DNA of 64,000 nucleotides, from positions 3,963,190-4,027,189 of the forward strand of contig NC_030987.1 in assembly GCF_000149955.1 (NCBI RefSeq), in the 5' to 3' direction. Below, piece after piece: positions 1 through 14,259 of this stretch (positions are counted from its first letter, which is position 1; each line of letters starts with the position of its first letter). Position numbers and translations under genes: made by a program. A model generated the notes under the pieces. That model made no database searches. It was not told where the DNA came from and worked only from the letters and a program-made list of their open reading frames with translations. This stretch comes from Fusarium oxysporum f. sp. lycopersici 4287. Its lineage: Eukaryota; Ascomycota; Sordariomycetes; Hypocreales; Nectriaceae.

Positions 1-1795
1 AGCATAAAGCATGAGATAAACCTACACTGACGCCATATAACTTGGTTACCTTGGTATCGGCTGCATCAGCTTGAAATGAAAATGATGCAAGTCCAAGCAC
101 CGGATAAGAGCTAGCTATATAGCCTCATCCTACAGAAACTATGAGACTCAATGTTGTATTTGCAAAATGTTAAATTATGATCAGGCAGCTTATGACAGAA
201 TATTAGATAATTACATATCGCATTACATGGTCAGACCTGCACTGCCAGAGCCGCACAATGAGAACTGTCGAGATCTAGGAATAGCCTCGTTGTGGTACAC
301 CAGATCCATGGGTCTGATCTCCTGCAAGTCATAACGCAACTGCAGGACCAAGACCGCTTTCCCAAGCTGTCATCGGTTCTCTAGGTTACATAGCTCAAAG
401 AGCTAAGCTTGTCGCATGCCTCAAGCCACTAAGGAGCCGTATCCCCCCATGTTGGGATCTCGTGGGCATCCTTTCTCACGATGCGTCGGTCCAATAACAT
501 GGCTCAATTGGAGCATGCCCCTTCCAGAAGTCGTTTTGATTGCCGAGTTCCTGGGACGATGACGACGGAACATGTCTCACTAGGCGTGGGCGTGGCGCCT
601 TTCTTGCAGATATCATGTGCATGAACGCAGTCACTCTAAGGGTTCGTTTGTGTATCTTGATGCTGTATCAAACCACATGTTGGGAATATGCTTCTTGATG
701 TTGAGGGAAACTTGAATTATACGGCTGCTGTTGATGGATGGATCTCCACTATCATGCACTGAATCGAGCACTCCCCAGATGACCATTGCATTGCTACAGT
801 AGCCCCGCCATCAGAAGCATCCAGACTGCAGCAAATCTGGTGACTGAAAGCACCTGTCATTCAGTGAAATGACGATAAAACAAGCATCTCAGAGATCTTT
901 ATATATTTCTGAGCAGGAATATATATGTGAAGAGTCATTTGCAAGCAAGGAAAGGACCTGCCCGCACCTCTCATTCTCTGGCCTCTTATACAGGCCCTTG
1001 TTCCATTCGCCCACCAGCAACCGAAACACTGCATCCGTCTCATGGGGATTTTGGCCATTGCAACGGTCATTACCCTGCAGCTTTTTCTATAAGAGGAATG
1101 AAAAAGAAACAATCGTGGGCAAGTAACTTTCAGCAACGTGAAGATCCCAACATTACCTGTATTTATTGATACCTGACGGGATCACGGCACAGCAATCACA
1201 TTGTCGCCTTAGCACCAAACGAGGTAAAGGCCCAACTCATTTCCAGACCAGAATAAGAACCATAAACTTCTCGCATCGACATTCTTTTTTTGCCTATAAC
1301 CTATTGTCATCCTCTTATTGATATCGGTTGCAGATAAATATTTCATCGTCTCCAAAAGCAGTGAGAAAACGAGGCGAGACACTCATCAAGACATCGAAAA
1401 ACGTCTGTCTTACCCGCTCCAAGTTTAGGCTCGGTAGTCTAACCTAACCAACCCTGCTAATAAACGGGCCCTTTTCATCGACGTCAGACCTTCTGACACC
1501 TGATTGCGAGCTCATGGAATTTGGTAGTATTGAATTCAGAAGATAACAGCACGAATCAATTGACAACCGGTCCTTTCTTCAATTGGCGTACTCGGTCACA
1601 ATCTCTCACGCAAGACATTTGGGTGTGTACAAGAACTGGCAACACACACAAGATACCTTGACGTTACCGTACTGTATCATACATCACATTACATTACATT
1701 ACCTTACCTTACCTTACCCTTCTATACGATACGACCTTGGCTCACTCTATCTATATTCCGTCCGTGGAGATAGCGGACCATTAATACTGGACACC
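1..1795. other. Intergenic DNA upstream of VIP1
   Basis: No convincing coding region. The open frames near 860-1170 lack family resemblance and overlap on both strands. The last 100 bases before the VIP1 start carry a pyrimidine-rich leader with tandem ACATT and ACCTT pentamers (about 1684-1720), a usual look for fungal promoters and 5' UTRs. Confidence 0.6.
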
Positions 1796-4700
1796 ATGAA
1801 CAAGAATAACCCACTGGACCCGGATTTGAATGCTGCTAGTCTGGCCGATACCGATGACAGTCCAGCCCAAGCCCAAGCACAGGCACAAGAAGAACCAGAG
1901 CCAGAACAAGAACCATCGGTTAGCTCCTCCGTCTCCGCCTCCGGTGAACCTTCCGCTGCCGACTTTTCTTCCTCGCCTCGCCGCTTTCATCCACACTCTC
2001 ATCCACCCTCTTCGTCACTCACTTTTGGTTACGTTTCTGTTGAACAGCATAATATTCAACCCAATCCGCCTCGGCAATCTCGTGCTCTCTCTTCAACATC
2101 GGCCTCGCTACTCGCCAATTCTTCTGCTGCCGCCATCACAAGGAAGAGTCGCGGCGCCGAGCCCGTCACTAGAGACGCATACGCAACCGCACGCCGGGCC
2201 AGTTTCACGGCAGCTCCAAGCTCGACAACCGCGGTCTCATCTTTGCCAATCAGGAACCCCCGACCTCTGGCACGCACTCGCCGCGAGTCCATGACCTCAG
2301 ATACCGCTTCTGAAGAACAGACGTTGGCCGATTCGCAACTTTCAGGCTCTGGAGAAGAACCCCACCAACTGCGAACTCGCTTACCGTCTACCAACGAGAA
2401 TTCCCACACCGTATCGTCAGAAGCTTCCAACGCCGCGTACCACCGATTGTCTTCTTCCTCGGACTACCAGTCTAGGAGACTCTCCGGTACTTCCATCTAC
2501 TCTCTCGCATCTGCCCGTGGTGTACTCAGCGGTTCATCATCAGCTCATGGTTCAGAGCTAGGCACTCCACCAAGATCTGTACCTGGATTACTGTCAACAG
2601 GCAAGAGCACAGCAACGGGCCAGTCTGAAGCAGAAGTCTCCAACATTCGGTACCCTACAGTACTACTCATCTACGGAGTATCGTGCAGTATCACTTGCTG
2701 AGGTCTGATCGCTCAGCTATAGCACCATCCGCTCAATGATTGTTTGCCGCCACGTTGACTTACTCTCCTGTCCCGCGATCCGGTTTTTACAGAACTTTCC
2801 ACGTTTCCCGCCCAGTTTCTTAGGGGTGTGTTCCCAATAAAACATCACTTTCAATACATTTGACATTTTGTGTGGACTGGAAACTGTCCACGACCCGTCA
2901 CCGAGTAGCGACCGGGGTCCCCACCATCGAGAGAGAGAAGAGGGTATGTTCATTTACCTTGGCTCTGGAAATCCAAGGCACATTGCTTAAATCCAGGGTC
3001 TAACTTGCTGCAGTGAAACCATCACGATGGGGTGTCATTGGTGTGTGCGCTCTAGATGTCAAGGCTCGAAGCAAGCCCAGCAGGAACATTTTGAACCGAC
3101 TCATCGCCAATCGTGAATTCGATGTGGTGGTCTTTGGTGATAAGGTCATCCTCGATGAAGGTGAGTTTACAAATGCAAGAGTTGTGTATTTCAGAACTAA
3201 ACTAATCCATCTTGTGTGCAGAGGTTGAGAATTGGCCTATTTGGTGAGTAGATCTTCTCGGTGAGCTGAAGTAGCATAGTGGGGTGCATCTGTAGTGCTG
3301 CAAGGGGCACGTGCCGAATTACCCAAAGTGATAACTAACACCAGACAGTGATTACCTTATTTCGTTCTATTCCGACGGTTTTCCACTTGACAAGGCTATT
3401 GCCTATGTTAAGGCTCGAAAGCCCTTCTGTGTGAACGATGTTCCTATGCAGCAGATTCTATGGGACCGGCGCCTGTGCCTTCACTTACTCGACAAGATCG
3501 AGGTCAGGACACCAAAGCGTGTCGAGGTTACTCGTGATGGTGGCCCTCAATATCTTACGCCAGAGATGGTGAAGCATATCAAGGACGTCTCTGGAGTTTC
3601 TCTGGATCCTATTGACCCCTCACAGACACCGCCTCCCCAAAAAGTAGAACTTATCGAAGACGGCAATACTATCAGTGTAGATGGTCAAACACTCCGAAAG
3701 CCCTTTGTTGAGAAACCAACAAGTGGCGAGGATCACAACATTATCATATATTTCCCCACAGAAGAAGGCGGCGGTGCTCGAAAGCTCTTCCGAAAGATCG
3801 GAAACAAGAGTTCCGACTACATCAAAGATCTCAATGTCCCCAGAGCCATCACAGAACCTGGAAGCAGTTATATCTATGAAAGCTTCATGCAAGTCGATAA
3901 CGCCGAAGATGTCAAAGCCTACACTGTTGGCCCAAACTATTGCCACGCAGAGACCCGAAAGAGTCCTGTAGTGGATGGTGTGGTGCGAAGAAATACTCAT
4001 GGCAAAGAGTTGCGTTATGTCACAGCCCTTGGTGCGGAAGAGAAAGAGATGGCCAGCAGGATATCTACAGCTTTCGGCCAAAGAGTCTGTGGGTTTGACA
4101 TGCTGCGAGCATCAGGCAAGAGCTATGTCATTGATGTCAATGGTTGGAGCTTTGTCAAGGATAATGACGACTACTACGATCATTGTTCCAACATCCTGAA
4201 GGACCTTTTTATCAAGGAGAAAATGAGAAAGGGTGGTGTCACTCCCCCTATGCCTTCGCCTGCGCCATCAGATACAGACCCCTTCACACGAGCATCTAAC
4301 GCGTTCAAGGATCGTGAACAAACCCAGTCTGGCACTAATGGAGTCAGGACGAGCATCAATTCCATTGCAGGTACTACCGACTCGCAGCCCGACGACTCTT
4401 CCCGTCGTGCACCCAGCGGCACAGTTACTCCTCTTCTACCCCCAGACAGCGGACTACCTTCGAAGACGCACAGCACGTTGGCGACTCCAGCGATCCCACC
4501 CACTCCTGTCGATGTGACCCTGCCGGGGATTTCATCCGCCCCTCCAACTCAGCAGAGCGCTGTTGCGGAGCCTCCGTCAGAACAAGCATCCATTGTCCCT
4601 GAGCCTCCCCTGCCAACTCACTCCTGGAAGCTGAAGGGTATGGTTTCGGTGATTCGACACGCAGATCGCACTCCCAAGCAAAAGTACAAGTTTACGTTTC

Positions 4701-6952
4701 ATTCGGAACCTTTCATCGCACTTTTGAAGGGCCACCAGGAAGAAGTCTTGCTGATTGGAGAAGCTGCACTTGGAAGTGTCGTGCAAGCTGTGGATTTGGC
4801 CTACGAACAAGGAATCGAGGACCGCGCCAAGCTCCGATCTCTTCGAAACGTTCTCGTCAAGAAGGGCAGCTGGCCTGGTACGAAGATTCAGATCAAGCCT
4901 ATGTTTCGAAAGAAGAAGACAGAAGAGCCTGTTATTAGTGAGGAGCTGGTCGCCATGACCGAGGAGAAAAAAGATATCACTGAGGAAGCGGGCGACTCGT
5001 CGAGGGAGGATAAGTCCCACCAGGGTCCAAAACGACAAGATTCTCTTTCTGGAGTAACGATGTCCAAATTTACCGCCGCTGAGGAGCGTCTGGTTCTCGA
5101 CAAACTGCAGCTCATTGTCAAATGGGGAGGCGAGCCAACACATTCGGCCCGATATCAGTCTCAGGAACTCGGCGAGAATATGCGCAACGACCTCATGCTT
5201 TTGAACAGGGATATTCTCGACGAAGTTCACGTTTTCAGCAGTTCTGAGAGACGTGTGACTACCAGTGCTCAAATTTGGGCGGCATCGTTCTTGGGCAAAA
5301 AGGATATTCCTGAGGACTTCATCACCATTCGTAAGGATCTTTTGGACGATTCAAATGCTGCCAAAGATGAGATGGATAAGGTCAAGAAGAAGCTCAAGGG
5401 ACTACTACGCAAGGGCAACGAGCGTCCTGCGCAGTTCACATGGCCGGAAAACATGCCTGAACCTTCTGAAGTACAAACAAGAGTCGTACAGCTGATGAAC
5501 TTTCACCGACGGGTGATGGATCATAACTATAAAAAGCTGCAGAGTGGTGCTGTTACATCCCTTAATGCCATATCAAATCCTAGTACCGAGAAACTGTCAG
5601 GGGAAAACTCAAGCTCATCAATTGCCTCATCACTTTCTCAAGCAAACACCCTCAACCAGATTCAGTCAAGATGGTGCTGTGGCGAAGACGCTGAGCTCTT
5701 CCGAGAGCGCTGGGAGAAACTCTTCCAGGAGTTCTGCGATGGCGAAAAGGTTGATCCAAGCAAGATATCGGAACTCTATGACACCATGAAGTTCGATGCA
5801 TTGCACAACCGTCAGTTCCTTGAATGGGTATACACACCGCCGAACCACATGCTTGATGAATACACAGCTGCTGGTGCCAGCAGTGTCCCTGGAGGTTCTA
5901 ATGGTACCAAGGACGGAAAGTCAAAAGAGTCTGAGGATGGCAAAACTTCCGATGACAAGAGTGACAAGAGTCACCACCACTCGCCTGAGGGGTCAGACAA
6001 GGTGGATGCGGGAAGCAGATCCGCCTCAGTCAAGAAACTGTTTAGAAGACGATCGTTCCTTAACAATCTGCGGCACTTCAACGAAGAGGCACCACCTGAG
6101 CAATACTTCCGCCTATACAAGGGCACGAAGCAGACTGCATCCACAGCAGATGCTCATAACGAACCTCTGCAGGAACTGTACCGTCTTGCTAAGGTTCTGT
6201 TTGACTTTATCTGCCCTCAAGAATATGGCATCTCGGATAGTGAGAAACTCGAGATTGGTCTGCTCACATCGTTGCCTCTCCTTAAAGAGATTGTGCAGGA
6301 CCTCGAGGAGATGCAGGCGTCGGATGATGCCAAGTCGTTCTTCTACTTCACCAAGGAGTCACATATCTATACATTGTTAAACTGCATCATCGAGGGAGGT
6401 GTAGAGACCAAGATTAAGCGCAGCACTATCCCTGAGCTTGATTACCTTTCTCAGATCTGCTTTGAGCTCTACGAAGCAGAGATGAAATCAGGCGATGGAT
6501 CATCACCGCACGATGCGCCTACGTTTACGTACAGCATTCGTATCACCATCAGTCCTGGCTGCCATGTCTTCGATCCCTTGCATGTTCAACTCGACAGTCG
6601 GCATTGCATCGGATGTGCTCCCAGGCGAAGTTTGACACCCCACGCGGACTGGTTGCAGGTCATCAAGACACTCCGAGCCAAGTTCAACCAGTAAGTCTTT
6701 TCATCCGATGTCCACCATTGCCGTGTGAATATCAACTAACACCCGTCCAGGGTCAAACTACCAAAGACGTTCCTGGCAGTCAACTTGTCTGATGCCTTTA
6801 CATTTGAGGACCTTGAACGACAAGGCAGTGATAGCGATGTGTTAGAGATGAAGACTGCGCCGTCCAGAGGCATAACCGAGCAGCCCAAATCTCCTGAAGA
6901 TGAGGGTTCAGAGACACTTGCAACTGGTGCTGGTGAAGTTATGATCTCATAG
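1796..6952 (+). CDS. vip1: Inositol hexakisphosphate / diphosphoinositol-pentakisphosphate kinase (VIP1/Asp1/PPIP5K family)
   Basis: Makes and removes 1-position inositol pyrophosphates (1-IP7, IP8) in the cytosol; in fungi this family affects polarity, microtubules and phosphate signalling. The exons I support are 1796-2649, 2909-2943 (weak), 3014-3160, 3222-3243, 3349-6690 and 6751-6952, which sum to a multiple of three (1533 codons). The first ~280 residues are Ser/Gln/Pro-rich and disordered. The ATP-grasp kinase follows ([13 protein letters not shown] to [17 protein letters not shown]), then a Pro/Thr linker, then the histidine-acid-phosphatase-like half opening with [12 protein letters not shown] at about 4650. 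The C-terminal [20 protein letters not shown] is typical. ATG 1796 is chosen over the in-frame near-cognate start at 1583, which lies in the pyrimidine-rich leader. The stretch 2650-2943 is uncertain: the frame entering the 3014 exon has a stop at 2838 and only two AG acceptors (2905, 2908). The family call is secure; the 5' exon structure is not. Confidence 0.93.
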
Positions 6953-9070
6953 ATCAGGGAAGTAAGCCCGAGAAGACCAAGATAAGAGCATATCATGTGT
7001 CTTATGTGATAGGGCGTTCAGAGTTCGGGATTTTGCAATGGGGCTTGTCTGATCACCCAATAGTGGCGTAGCCTCTGCAAGTCCCCTTGTACGTTTCATG
7101 ATGGCGAGCTGTTGAAAGAGTATGATGAGTATTGTCACGATTTGGTGTGACATCTCAAGTTATCTTGCATTATCGAAATAGAATACCCACATTTAAATAG
7201 AAGCAGGTTAGTCACGGACTCTTGTTGCTCTTTAATGAAAACACGAGTTGGCATGTGAAAGTATCTCTCTGTAACCTCAACCTGCACGCTTTCACGTATC
7301 TAGTTGTGAGGTAGTCGCATTGCAGTTGGCCTTATTGGGTTAATAAGTTCTTCACATGAGGGACATAACTGCGGAATCAGAATTGTGGTGTCACTCTGAG
7401 ATTTCTTGGCATGATTTTTTTGATCGTGCAAGGTTTTGTTGGGTTTTTTCTCCGAGGCTCGGCACAGCATGGTTAAGACCCTCTAATTGCGAAAAAAAAA
7501 TCCAACAGTGTGGGATCGGTAGTCTTGAGCATAGATAAAAAAAAAAGGCTCATACTTCGGAGCCCCAGAAACCGGGCATCTGGGTCAGAGTATTAGAAAG
7601 CGATCGCCGGTAAACTTTCCTTGTCCTGAAACTCGCTCCGAAGTCGTAGATTCAGTATCAACTGACTTCAGGGATGAAGTTCTAGGACGAGTTAACGTGC
7701 GAAGTAGTGTAGATGTGGTGTTATCAACTCCGAGCTTTGCACACGGAACTTCTACACCGACGTGCCAATGACCAGATGGTGGAGGTGTTCACACCAGACC
7801 GACAGGGACCACGGTTGTTTGATTATCCAGGACATAAGTTCGACTTGCGTTCTGGAATTTGTGGATTACGATGGTAGGCTCTCTTGGTGGTCTGTTGAAA
7901 AATGCCATCACCTGATACGAAGTCCAGGCTTGACGATTGCCAAGCACAAACCCATTGAGCCATGCAGAGCTGAGGGAAAATGTTCGAAAATAGGAAACAA
8001 CAGCTTTACAATTCAATTTGAGTTCCGGAATCAAGAGATGAAACATCCAGCTCAACGCATGAGAACTGTGAGACAGCCTCTCAAAGCTAATCTTGGGTCC
8101 AAGCTTCAACACATGCAAACTGAAGCTCAAGGATACTACCGCTATGGAGTTAGCAACGTCACTCAAGATCGAGGGGGTTCAAGACAACGGGATGGTGACC
8201 GTATGCGGCAGAGACTCCGCTTGGAGATCAGAGACAGTTGAGGCACTTGCAGATGGGGGAAATGTGATGCCGGTACCCCGGCAGATGTGGACTGGGCCGT
8301 TCGATACGCTCAAGTAGAGATGAAAAACCCATGTATGTCAGATTTTGACATGCAAGAAGATCCAATTGCACTCTGAACGGGTGTGGGAACGCGTATCCGT
8401 TGGGTTCGAAAGCAGAAAGGGCAACAACCGATCAATTGCTTCTTGTTACTCTTTATGGTCACTGACAAGGGGATGAAACCCAGGCGAGGCGGTCCTCTAT
8501 TCCATTTGGCCGAATATTGAGGTGGTTGAAGGAGCAAACTCTCTCAGCAAACGCAATGATGTTGTATATGCGGTCCTCCTGGTTTCAGTTTGAGAAGCGA
8601 TGCGTTAAAATGAGGGTTGAGCGCCCGTTGAAGCCCATGTAGGGCATTCTTGACATTCAACGGCCACCGATCTTGGCTTGTGGGAGCCAGGGTCCCGGAC
8701 GGGTGGCTTTCCAAAAGTGTGGCAGACTGCAGGACACTTGCAGCTCGCAGCGGTTTAATGGTGACCAGGGGGGTTTTCGACATGCCTTAGTGGCAATGGG
8801 GGCGGTTGAAATGCCGGGACAGCCAGATTAAGCCGGCGACAGGTTCCTTGTGGATGGATAGCGGATTTGGTGTCGTTTCCGGGGAGAGTAAACTGTGCCG
8901 GGTAAGTCGGTGGCCCGTGTGAGGGTCGCATGGTGTTGAAGTCAGCAGATTTAACGATTGTAGCAGGTACTCTAAGATCATAGTCAGTTGAGCAGGATGA
9001 GGATATCTGCCAAGAGAGCTCTATGTAGGGTAGCTATCAAAGAGGATCTCAGAAAGTCCAATACCGGATA

Positions 9071-9372
9071 NNNNNNNNNNNNNNNNNNNNNNNNNNNNNN
9101 NNNNNNNNNNNNNNNNNNNNNNNNNNNNNNNNNNNNNNNNNNNNNNNNNNNNNNNNNNNNNNNNNNNNNNNNNNNNNNNNNNNNNNNNNNNNNNNNNNNN
9201 NNNNNNNNNNNNNNNNNNNNNNNNNNNNNNNNNNNNNNNNNNNNNNNNNNNNNNNNNNNNNNNNNNNNNNNNNNNNNNNNNNNNNNNNNNNNNNNNNNNN
9301 NNNNNNNNNNNNNNNNNNNNNNNNNNNNNNNNNNNNNNNNNNNNNNNNNNNNNNNNNNNNNNNNNNNNNNNN
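9071..9372. other. Assembly gap (302 N)
   Basis: Run of N in the supplied sequence. Apparent open frames crossing it are artefacts. Confidence 0.99.
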
Positions 9373-11697
9373 GGGAACTACAGCACATGCAGGCAGGCAT
9401 TTCCCTGTAATCCTTGCTTGATTTGTCAACCGGGAGGTGACGGTTGACGATGATGCGTGGGTATGTACGTCGATGTTTGTGATGAAGACGGAGAAGCTAA
9501 GAGAAAGAGTTCTGAGATACGATGAAAAATAAAATAAAAGGGGTGACAGACGAGATTTCGATTACAGGGTCTTGAGCAAACTATTCAGAGTGGGAAGGTA
9601 CGGAAGGTAACAGTCGGTAGCTAAGGCAGGTATGAATAAGTTAATGGTTTCCTGGGTTCATGTTCCAATCCGTGTAAGCGGAAAGTGGAAAGTGGAGGAG
9701 GAGGGGATGGAGAAGGAGAGAGTATGGGATCATCCATCAGTCACAGATCGAAAAGGGAAGTAGGCCCAGAACAACTTCACTTTGCCTCGGTGCACCTCGC
9801 TGAAAGGGGATAATCAGAATCAGACCATACACACACACAAAAGTAAGAATTCGTTAATACCCGGATTATGTTATAATGACAAAATGTGACTTTACCATGT
9901 CATACCAAGTCAGCATTCGTCTGAGTAAACGAACATATTCGGGAGCAATATCACCACTGACGAGAAACCCCCACAAGCCGCTGCAAACATGCGGGACAAC
10001 GTAATTAGATCCATACGTAGGTAGTGTAAATGTCATTAATATCTCTAATAAACGGGGCGGGTCGACCGACCTAGAGTGGACTGAAGCGGGCGGACAGTGA
10101 GTGAGGCTCAACATCGTCATGAATCCAGCATCGGGATGGGGGCCCACGAGTTGCAAGGGTATTCAGCCACGCCTCCCCGCCAAACGTGGGTGAATAGCGA
10201 ATGCTCGCCTGTATATCCGAAAAGGTGCAGCAGATGGGATAGCGTAAAGCTGACCAATGTAGCAGATGATAATAGACAAGACTGTTAGGATAAGTGACCG
10301 CCAAACAGCGGCAACAACTCCGACTGCCCATCTTACCACGGCAACATTACTGGTGTAAATAGACTGCATATGCCTAGGCAAACTTGTTCGAACAAGGTAC
10401 AGACAGAGGCGAGTTGGTAAAACGGCTGTCATAAAGAACTAGCTTAATTCCTCAGCTATGATTGGCCGCTATACTCTAAAGTTGTTTTACGGCCCTACAG
10501 CTAAAAGAGAGACCAACATGCACCAACAAGTTGTTTCGGATGGGAATTGATCGTGGTGATTGAGGGTCTGAACGCAAAGGCATTAAAAACGAAAAACATT
10601 CCGTAAGAAACGATACAGCAAAAAGCTCAAGCGCGGCAGGCATAGCGGCAGGGTTATTATTTCACGAGCCCCGGAAAGAAGCCGATTTGGTACGGTACGT
10701 TCAACGAAATAACAAGTTGATGAGGCGGCTGTTTGTATTGGTTGTGCTTGGACAATCAGAATCAGGACATGAAATTTAATAATGGCTGTTTGAACGGGAG
10801 ATTTCCAGAGTACCGCCAACAGATGATCGACTGGGTACTAGGTTGATGACAGGGACAGCGGTCAGTTCATTACTGCATCCGGCTGCTATTTCCTACGTAT
10901 CGTTCCCTGTTCACGAATATCATATTCCATGGATGTCTGGAGTTGAGTTCATCACGATGATCCCCCAGCCTCAGACTCAGAAGCACAGATCAGGACCAGA
11001 GTTGTGGTCGGAGGCTCCGGCGAGTTTCCAGTGGCATGATTTCTTGGGCAAGGAACATTAGGGTTTGCAGGATCATGGACTTTTGACATGGTGAAGTTCG
11101 CCTAGCGACAATGTTTGAGGTTTAGGGCTGAGTTTCCAGGCGTCTTTTGCAGTGGAGGAGGTTCCATTCGAAAACCTTGCGTAGAGGCCCGGGCGGTTGG
11201 TAATAACTATGTGTAAGTCGTATGCACGGGGGAAAGAGACGACAAGAGTGATTGACGCTTCAACTTATTTGAAACCGTGTGCCTTCCATATTTGTTTGTG
11301 GTGGCTTGGTTTATTCTCCGAAGCCGCACTTTTATATCAACACTCTTCAATTTGCTTGTTTTTATTAGTTCTGTCTAGGTACTTAGTTAGTTGTCTCTTG
11401 ATGAACATCTCAACTGCACTTGGTACCTTTTTCCAAACTCCCTGCTGTGCTGCGTATAGAAGTCCCCTCCAATTACGACACGTCGAATATCTTGCACTAG
11501 GATCATTACCCCTTCGGTAAATATCCTATCTTGACATTGGATGAGTATGATTTCTTACCCGCGCCGCGGGGTGGGGTCCGCTTCTTCTTACATCACACTC
11601 AGGGATGAATGGATGAATACAAACTCCGAAGACGTGAAAAAAACAAGAATTCCATGTTGTTGTTTTTTTACCGGACCACACCTTTTTTTACTTCTTC

Positions 11698-11721
11698 TTT
11701 TTTTTTTTTTTTTTTTTTTTT
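11698..11721 (+). repeat. Poly-T tract (24 T)
   Basis: Uninterrupted T run read directly from the sequence. No retroelement or transposon coding trace is visible next to it, so it may be a simple homopolymer. Confidence 0.95.
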
Positions 11722-13000
11722 GAACTGGAGCTTTCAGATCGTGATGGTCAGAAGCAAGACCTACCTGTGACCTCACCAGGCAGTCTCACTATTTCAGAGT
11801 AGGCATTTCGCCTCGGCACGGCCGGTGTGCTAACTCTTAGAGTCTAGACCAAGGTTTTGGGTTTATCTGCCGCACTTTCGGTATCGATTCCGTAAGGGCA
11901 GTTTTAGAATGCATGCCTCTGGCCTTCAGAAGCTGCCTAGCACCACTTCACGAGCTTTTTTGGCTCCCCTTTTGCGGCTTACGCCCAATCCAATCCAAGA
12001 CAGTTCACAGTCTTTTTCAGTGCTGCACCCCCCTAGAAGCGGCCCTAGAGGGTAAGGTAGTGGAGGTCTCCACTGTGAAATATGATCCTGGCGCTGCTGG
12101 GTTGGCCCCGAGAACCAGGACACAGGTGCCCTATGGTTTGATTTGGTGTGCCTCAGCGAAGCCCTGCCATTCCAAATCAGTTGTTTTTTGCTCATGGATT
12201 CTTTGAGTCATTCTGCTTCTGCTTCTGCTTCTGCCTTACCCTCAAGTTTGAGGTGTCGTTTAACCTTTTACTTGACCTTACCTTACTCGTATAGGTAGGT
12301 ACAATATTCTACTGTAGCCTCGCCACACCATACCTTAGATAGATACGGAGTGCCTTAGTTGCTAAACAGGTTGACTTGCGTTATCTTACCTTGGGGAATT
12401 ATTCTCCTCATTAATCCGGCATTCCCCTCCTCTGAAATTGAGTTGTCTCTTTTTCTTCCCAATTCCTCTTTTTCTCTCTTTCTGTCTGTTTGAATCTGTT
12501 CGGTCGTCCATAACCGACACGCAGTAATTGGCCGCACCTAGCGCGATCAAACAAGGCGACGTACCTGCATCAGTGGATACCTTAAACTCTTGCTGTCCAT
12601 GTTATCCCCATTCCCAACCCCATTCGATCCTGTCTAATTGAATTTCAATGTGATAGTGGAGGTAAGGTTAGGACCGTATCCTTACCTTGTCATTCGGTCT
12701 CGGTACCTGACTGACCTTCCACCACTAACTCACTCATTCACTCACTCACTCACATTTTTTTGCTTGTGCTTCTCGGTCGTTCGCTGCCTACAACCCCCAT
12801 TTCAGTTGCTGGAACCGATCCCTAGGCTGATTTCCTTAGAAGGCCCCATCTTCCAAGATATACACCCCCCTTCCCTTCTATCTGTTAGTGGAGGGTTTCC
12901 CTTCCCTGGGCTTCTCTTTTCTCCCCCTCCCCCTCTTTATTCTTCTCAATCTTCCAGAAGCGTCAAGGACAGGGCATCCTTTACAAAACCCCGTCCGTCT

Positions 13001-13025
13001 GTACCGTACCGTACCGTACCGTACC
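13001..13025 (+). repeat. GTACC pentanucleotide microsatellite, five units
   Basis: Five exact tandem GTACC units followed by TTTAAC. Related TACC/TACCTTACC patterns recur in the leader regions of this window. Confidence 0.95.
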
Positions 13026-13392
13026 TTTAACGGGGATTGGGGGCACATCTGGGATTTGGGCCGACAGGAGGAGAGAACTATACTTCTGAGTACAGTACGG
13101 CATTGCACTGCACTGCCTGTACTACGTACGACTCTACCTACAGTACCTTTAAGGTCCTTACACTCAAAATTCCACATTAACTGTCTTTAATGCCCTGGCA
13201 TGGGCATGACGGCTCAAGACCAAAAGGACAGTCAGGACAGGATAGGGTCGAGCAAGGGCACGGCCTTCAACATCGTCCCTCCGTCCCTCCGTCCACACAT
13301 CCATGATTTTGGGACTCGTTGGCGGGTACATTATCGCCAATGTCCCCCGGGAGTCCCTCGTTGTTGTAACATTGAAGCTACTGTACCAGAAG

Positions 13393-13628
13393 NNNNNNNN
13401 NNNNNNNNNNNNNNNNNNNNNNNNNNNNNNNNNNNNNNNNNNNNNNNNNNNNNNNNNNNNNNNNNNNNNNNNNNNNNNNNNNNNNNNNNNNNNNNNNNNN
13501 NNNNNNNNNNNNNNNNNNNNNNNNNNNNNNNNNNNNNNNNNNNNNNNNNNNNNNNNNNNNNNNNNNNNNNNNNNNNNNNNNNNNNNNNNNNNNNNNNNNN
13601 NNNNNNNNNNNNNNNNNNNNNNNNNNNN
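13393..13628. other. Assembly gap (236 N)
   Basis: Run of N in the supplied sequence, lying in the presumed promoter or leader of the small Cys-rich gene at 14374. Confidence 0.99.
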
Positions 13629-14123
13629 ACCACCTGTCGGCATTTCCGCCTCGTTGCTCGTGCCTCTTCCGTCGTCTATCTCCCAGGCCCGTTGTTGCAA
13701 GCCTCATCCCGGCCCTCCTCATCCCGGCTTCCGTTTGACAGTCCTTGCTTGCAAACGACATCATATCAGAACTCTGATCTTTGTTCTGTACCTTACATTT
13801 GAACCGCATTGCATTGCCTTGCCTTACTTGCACTGCAACGACGACTGAGCGTGCAACTGACACCAACACCGAAACTCTGTCACTTCGCCTGATCCTCGCT
13901 CCCGTTCCCAAGTATAAAGACCTGTGGCCCTCCTCCCTCACTCAGCTGTTGATGAATCACGACGTCTTCCACAACAACTCTGACACATTGCCTACTCTAC
14001 TACTTCAACTCTCACCTTTTACACCCATAAAAGGACAGCTCTCATCCTGCTGTTGCACTGCATTATCAACATCTCACCGCACTCCGCCTTGAAAGCCCTG
14101 ACGCTTCATACAACAGCTATCGT

Positions 14124-14259
14124 GTAAGTCCAAGGAAGAGCGGGCATGAGGTTGCGTTCTACATACCGCATCTTACATATCTGCTTACAACTTACATACA
14201 GCCCATTTTGGGTTGTCTGTCTCATGTATGCATGTAAGGCTAATATTGTATTCCCTCAG
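14124..14259 (+). other. Probable 5'-UTR intron of the small Cys-rich gene
   Basis: GTAAGT donor at 14124. Acceptor-like CAG at 14201 follows a long pyrimidine/TACA tract, and a better TTCCCTCAG ends at 14259. Either acceptor gives a leader intron (78 or 136 nt) upstream of ATG 14374. Inferred only from splice motifs. Confidence 0.4.

Noticed and set aside
1583..1795. N-terminal extension of the VIP1 reading frame
   Set aside because: It begins at a non-ATG codon and translates pyrimidine/TACC-rich leader DNA; the first ATG in good context is 1796.
7762..8241. 159-codon open frame downstream of VIP1
   Set aside because: A competing minus-strand frame overlaps it, there is no motif, and it starts in poor context.
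8984..9429. Open frames across the first N gap
   Set aside because: They are mostly N; no real codons support them.
13164..13941. Open frames across the second N gap
   Set aside because: Frame length comes from N and from GTACC-type repeats; no family resemblance.
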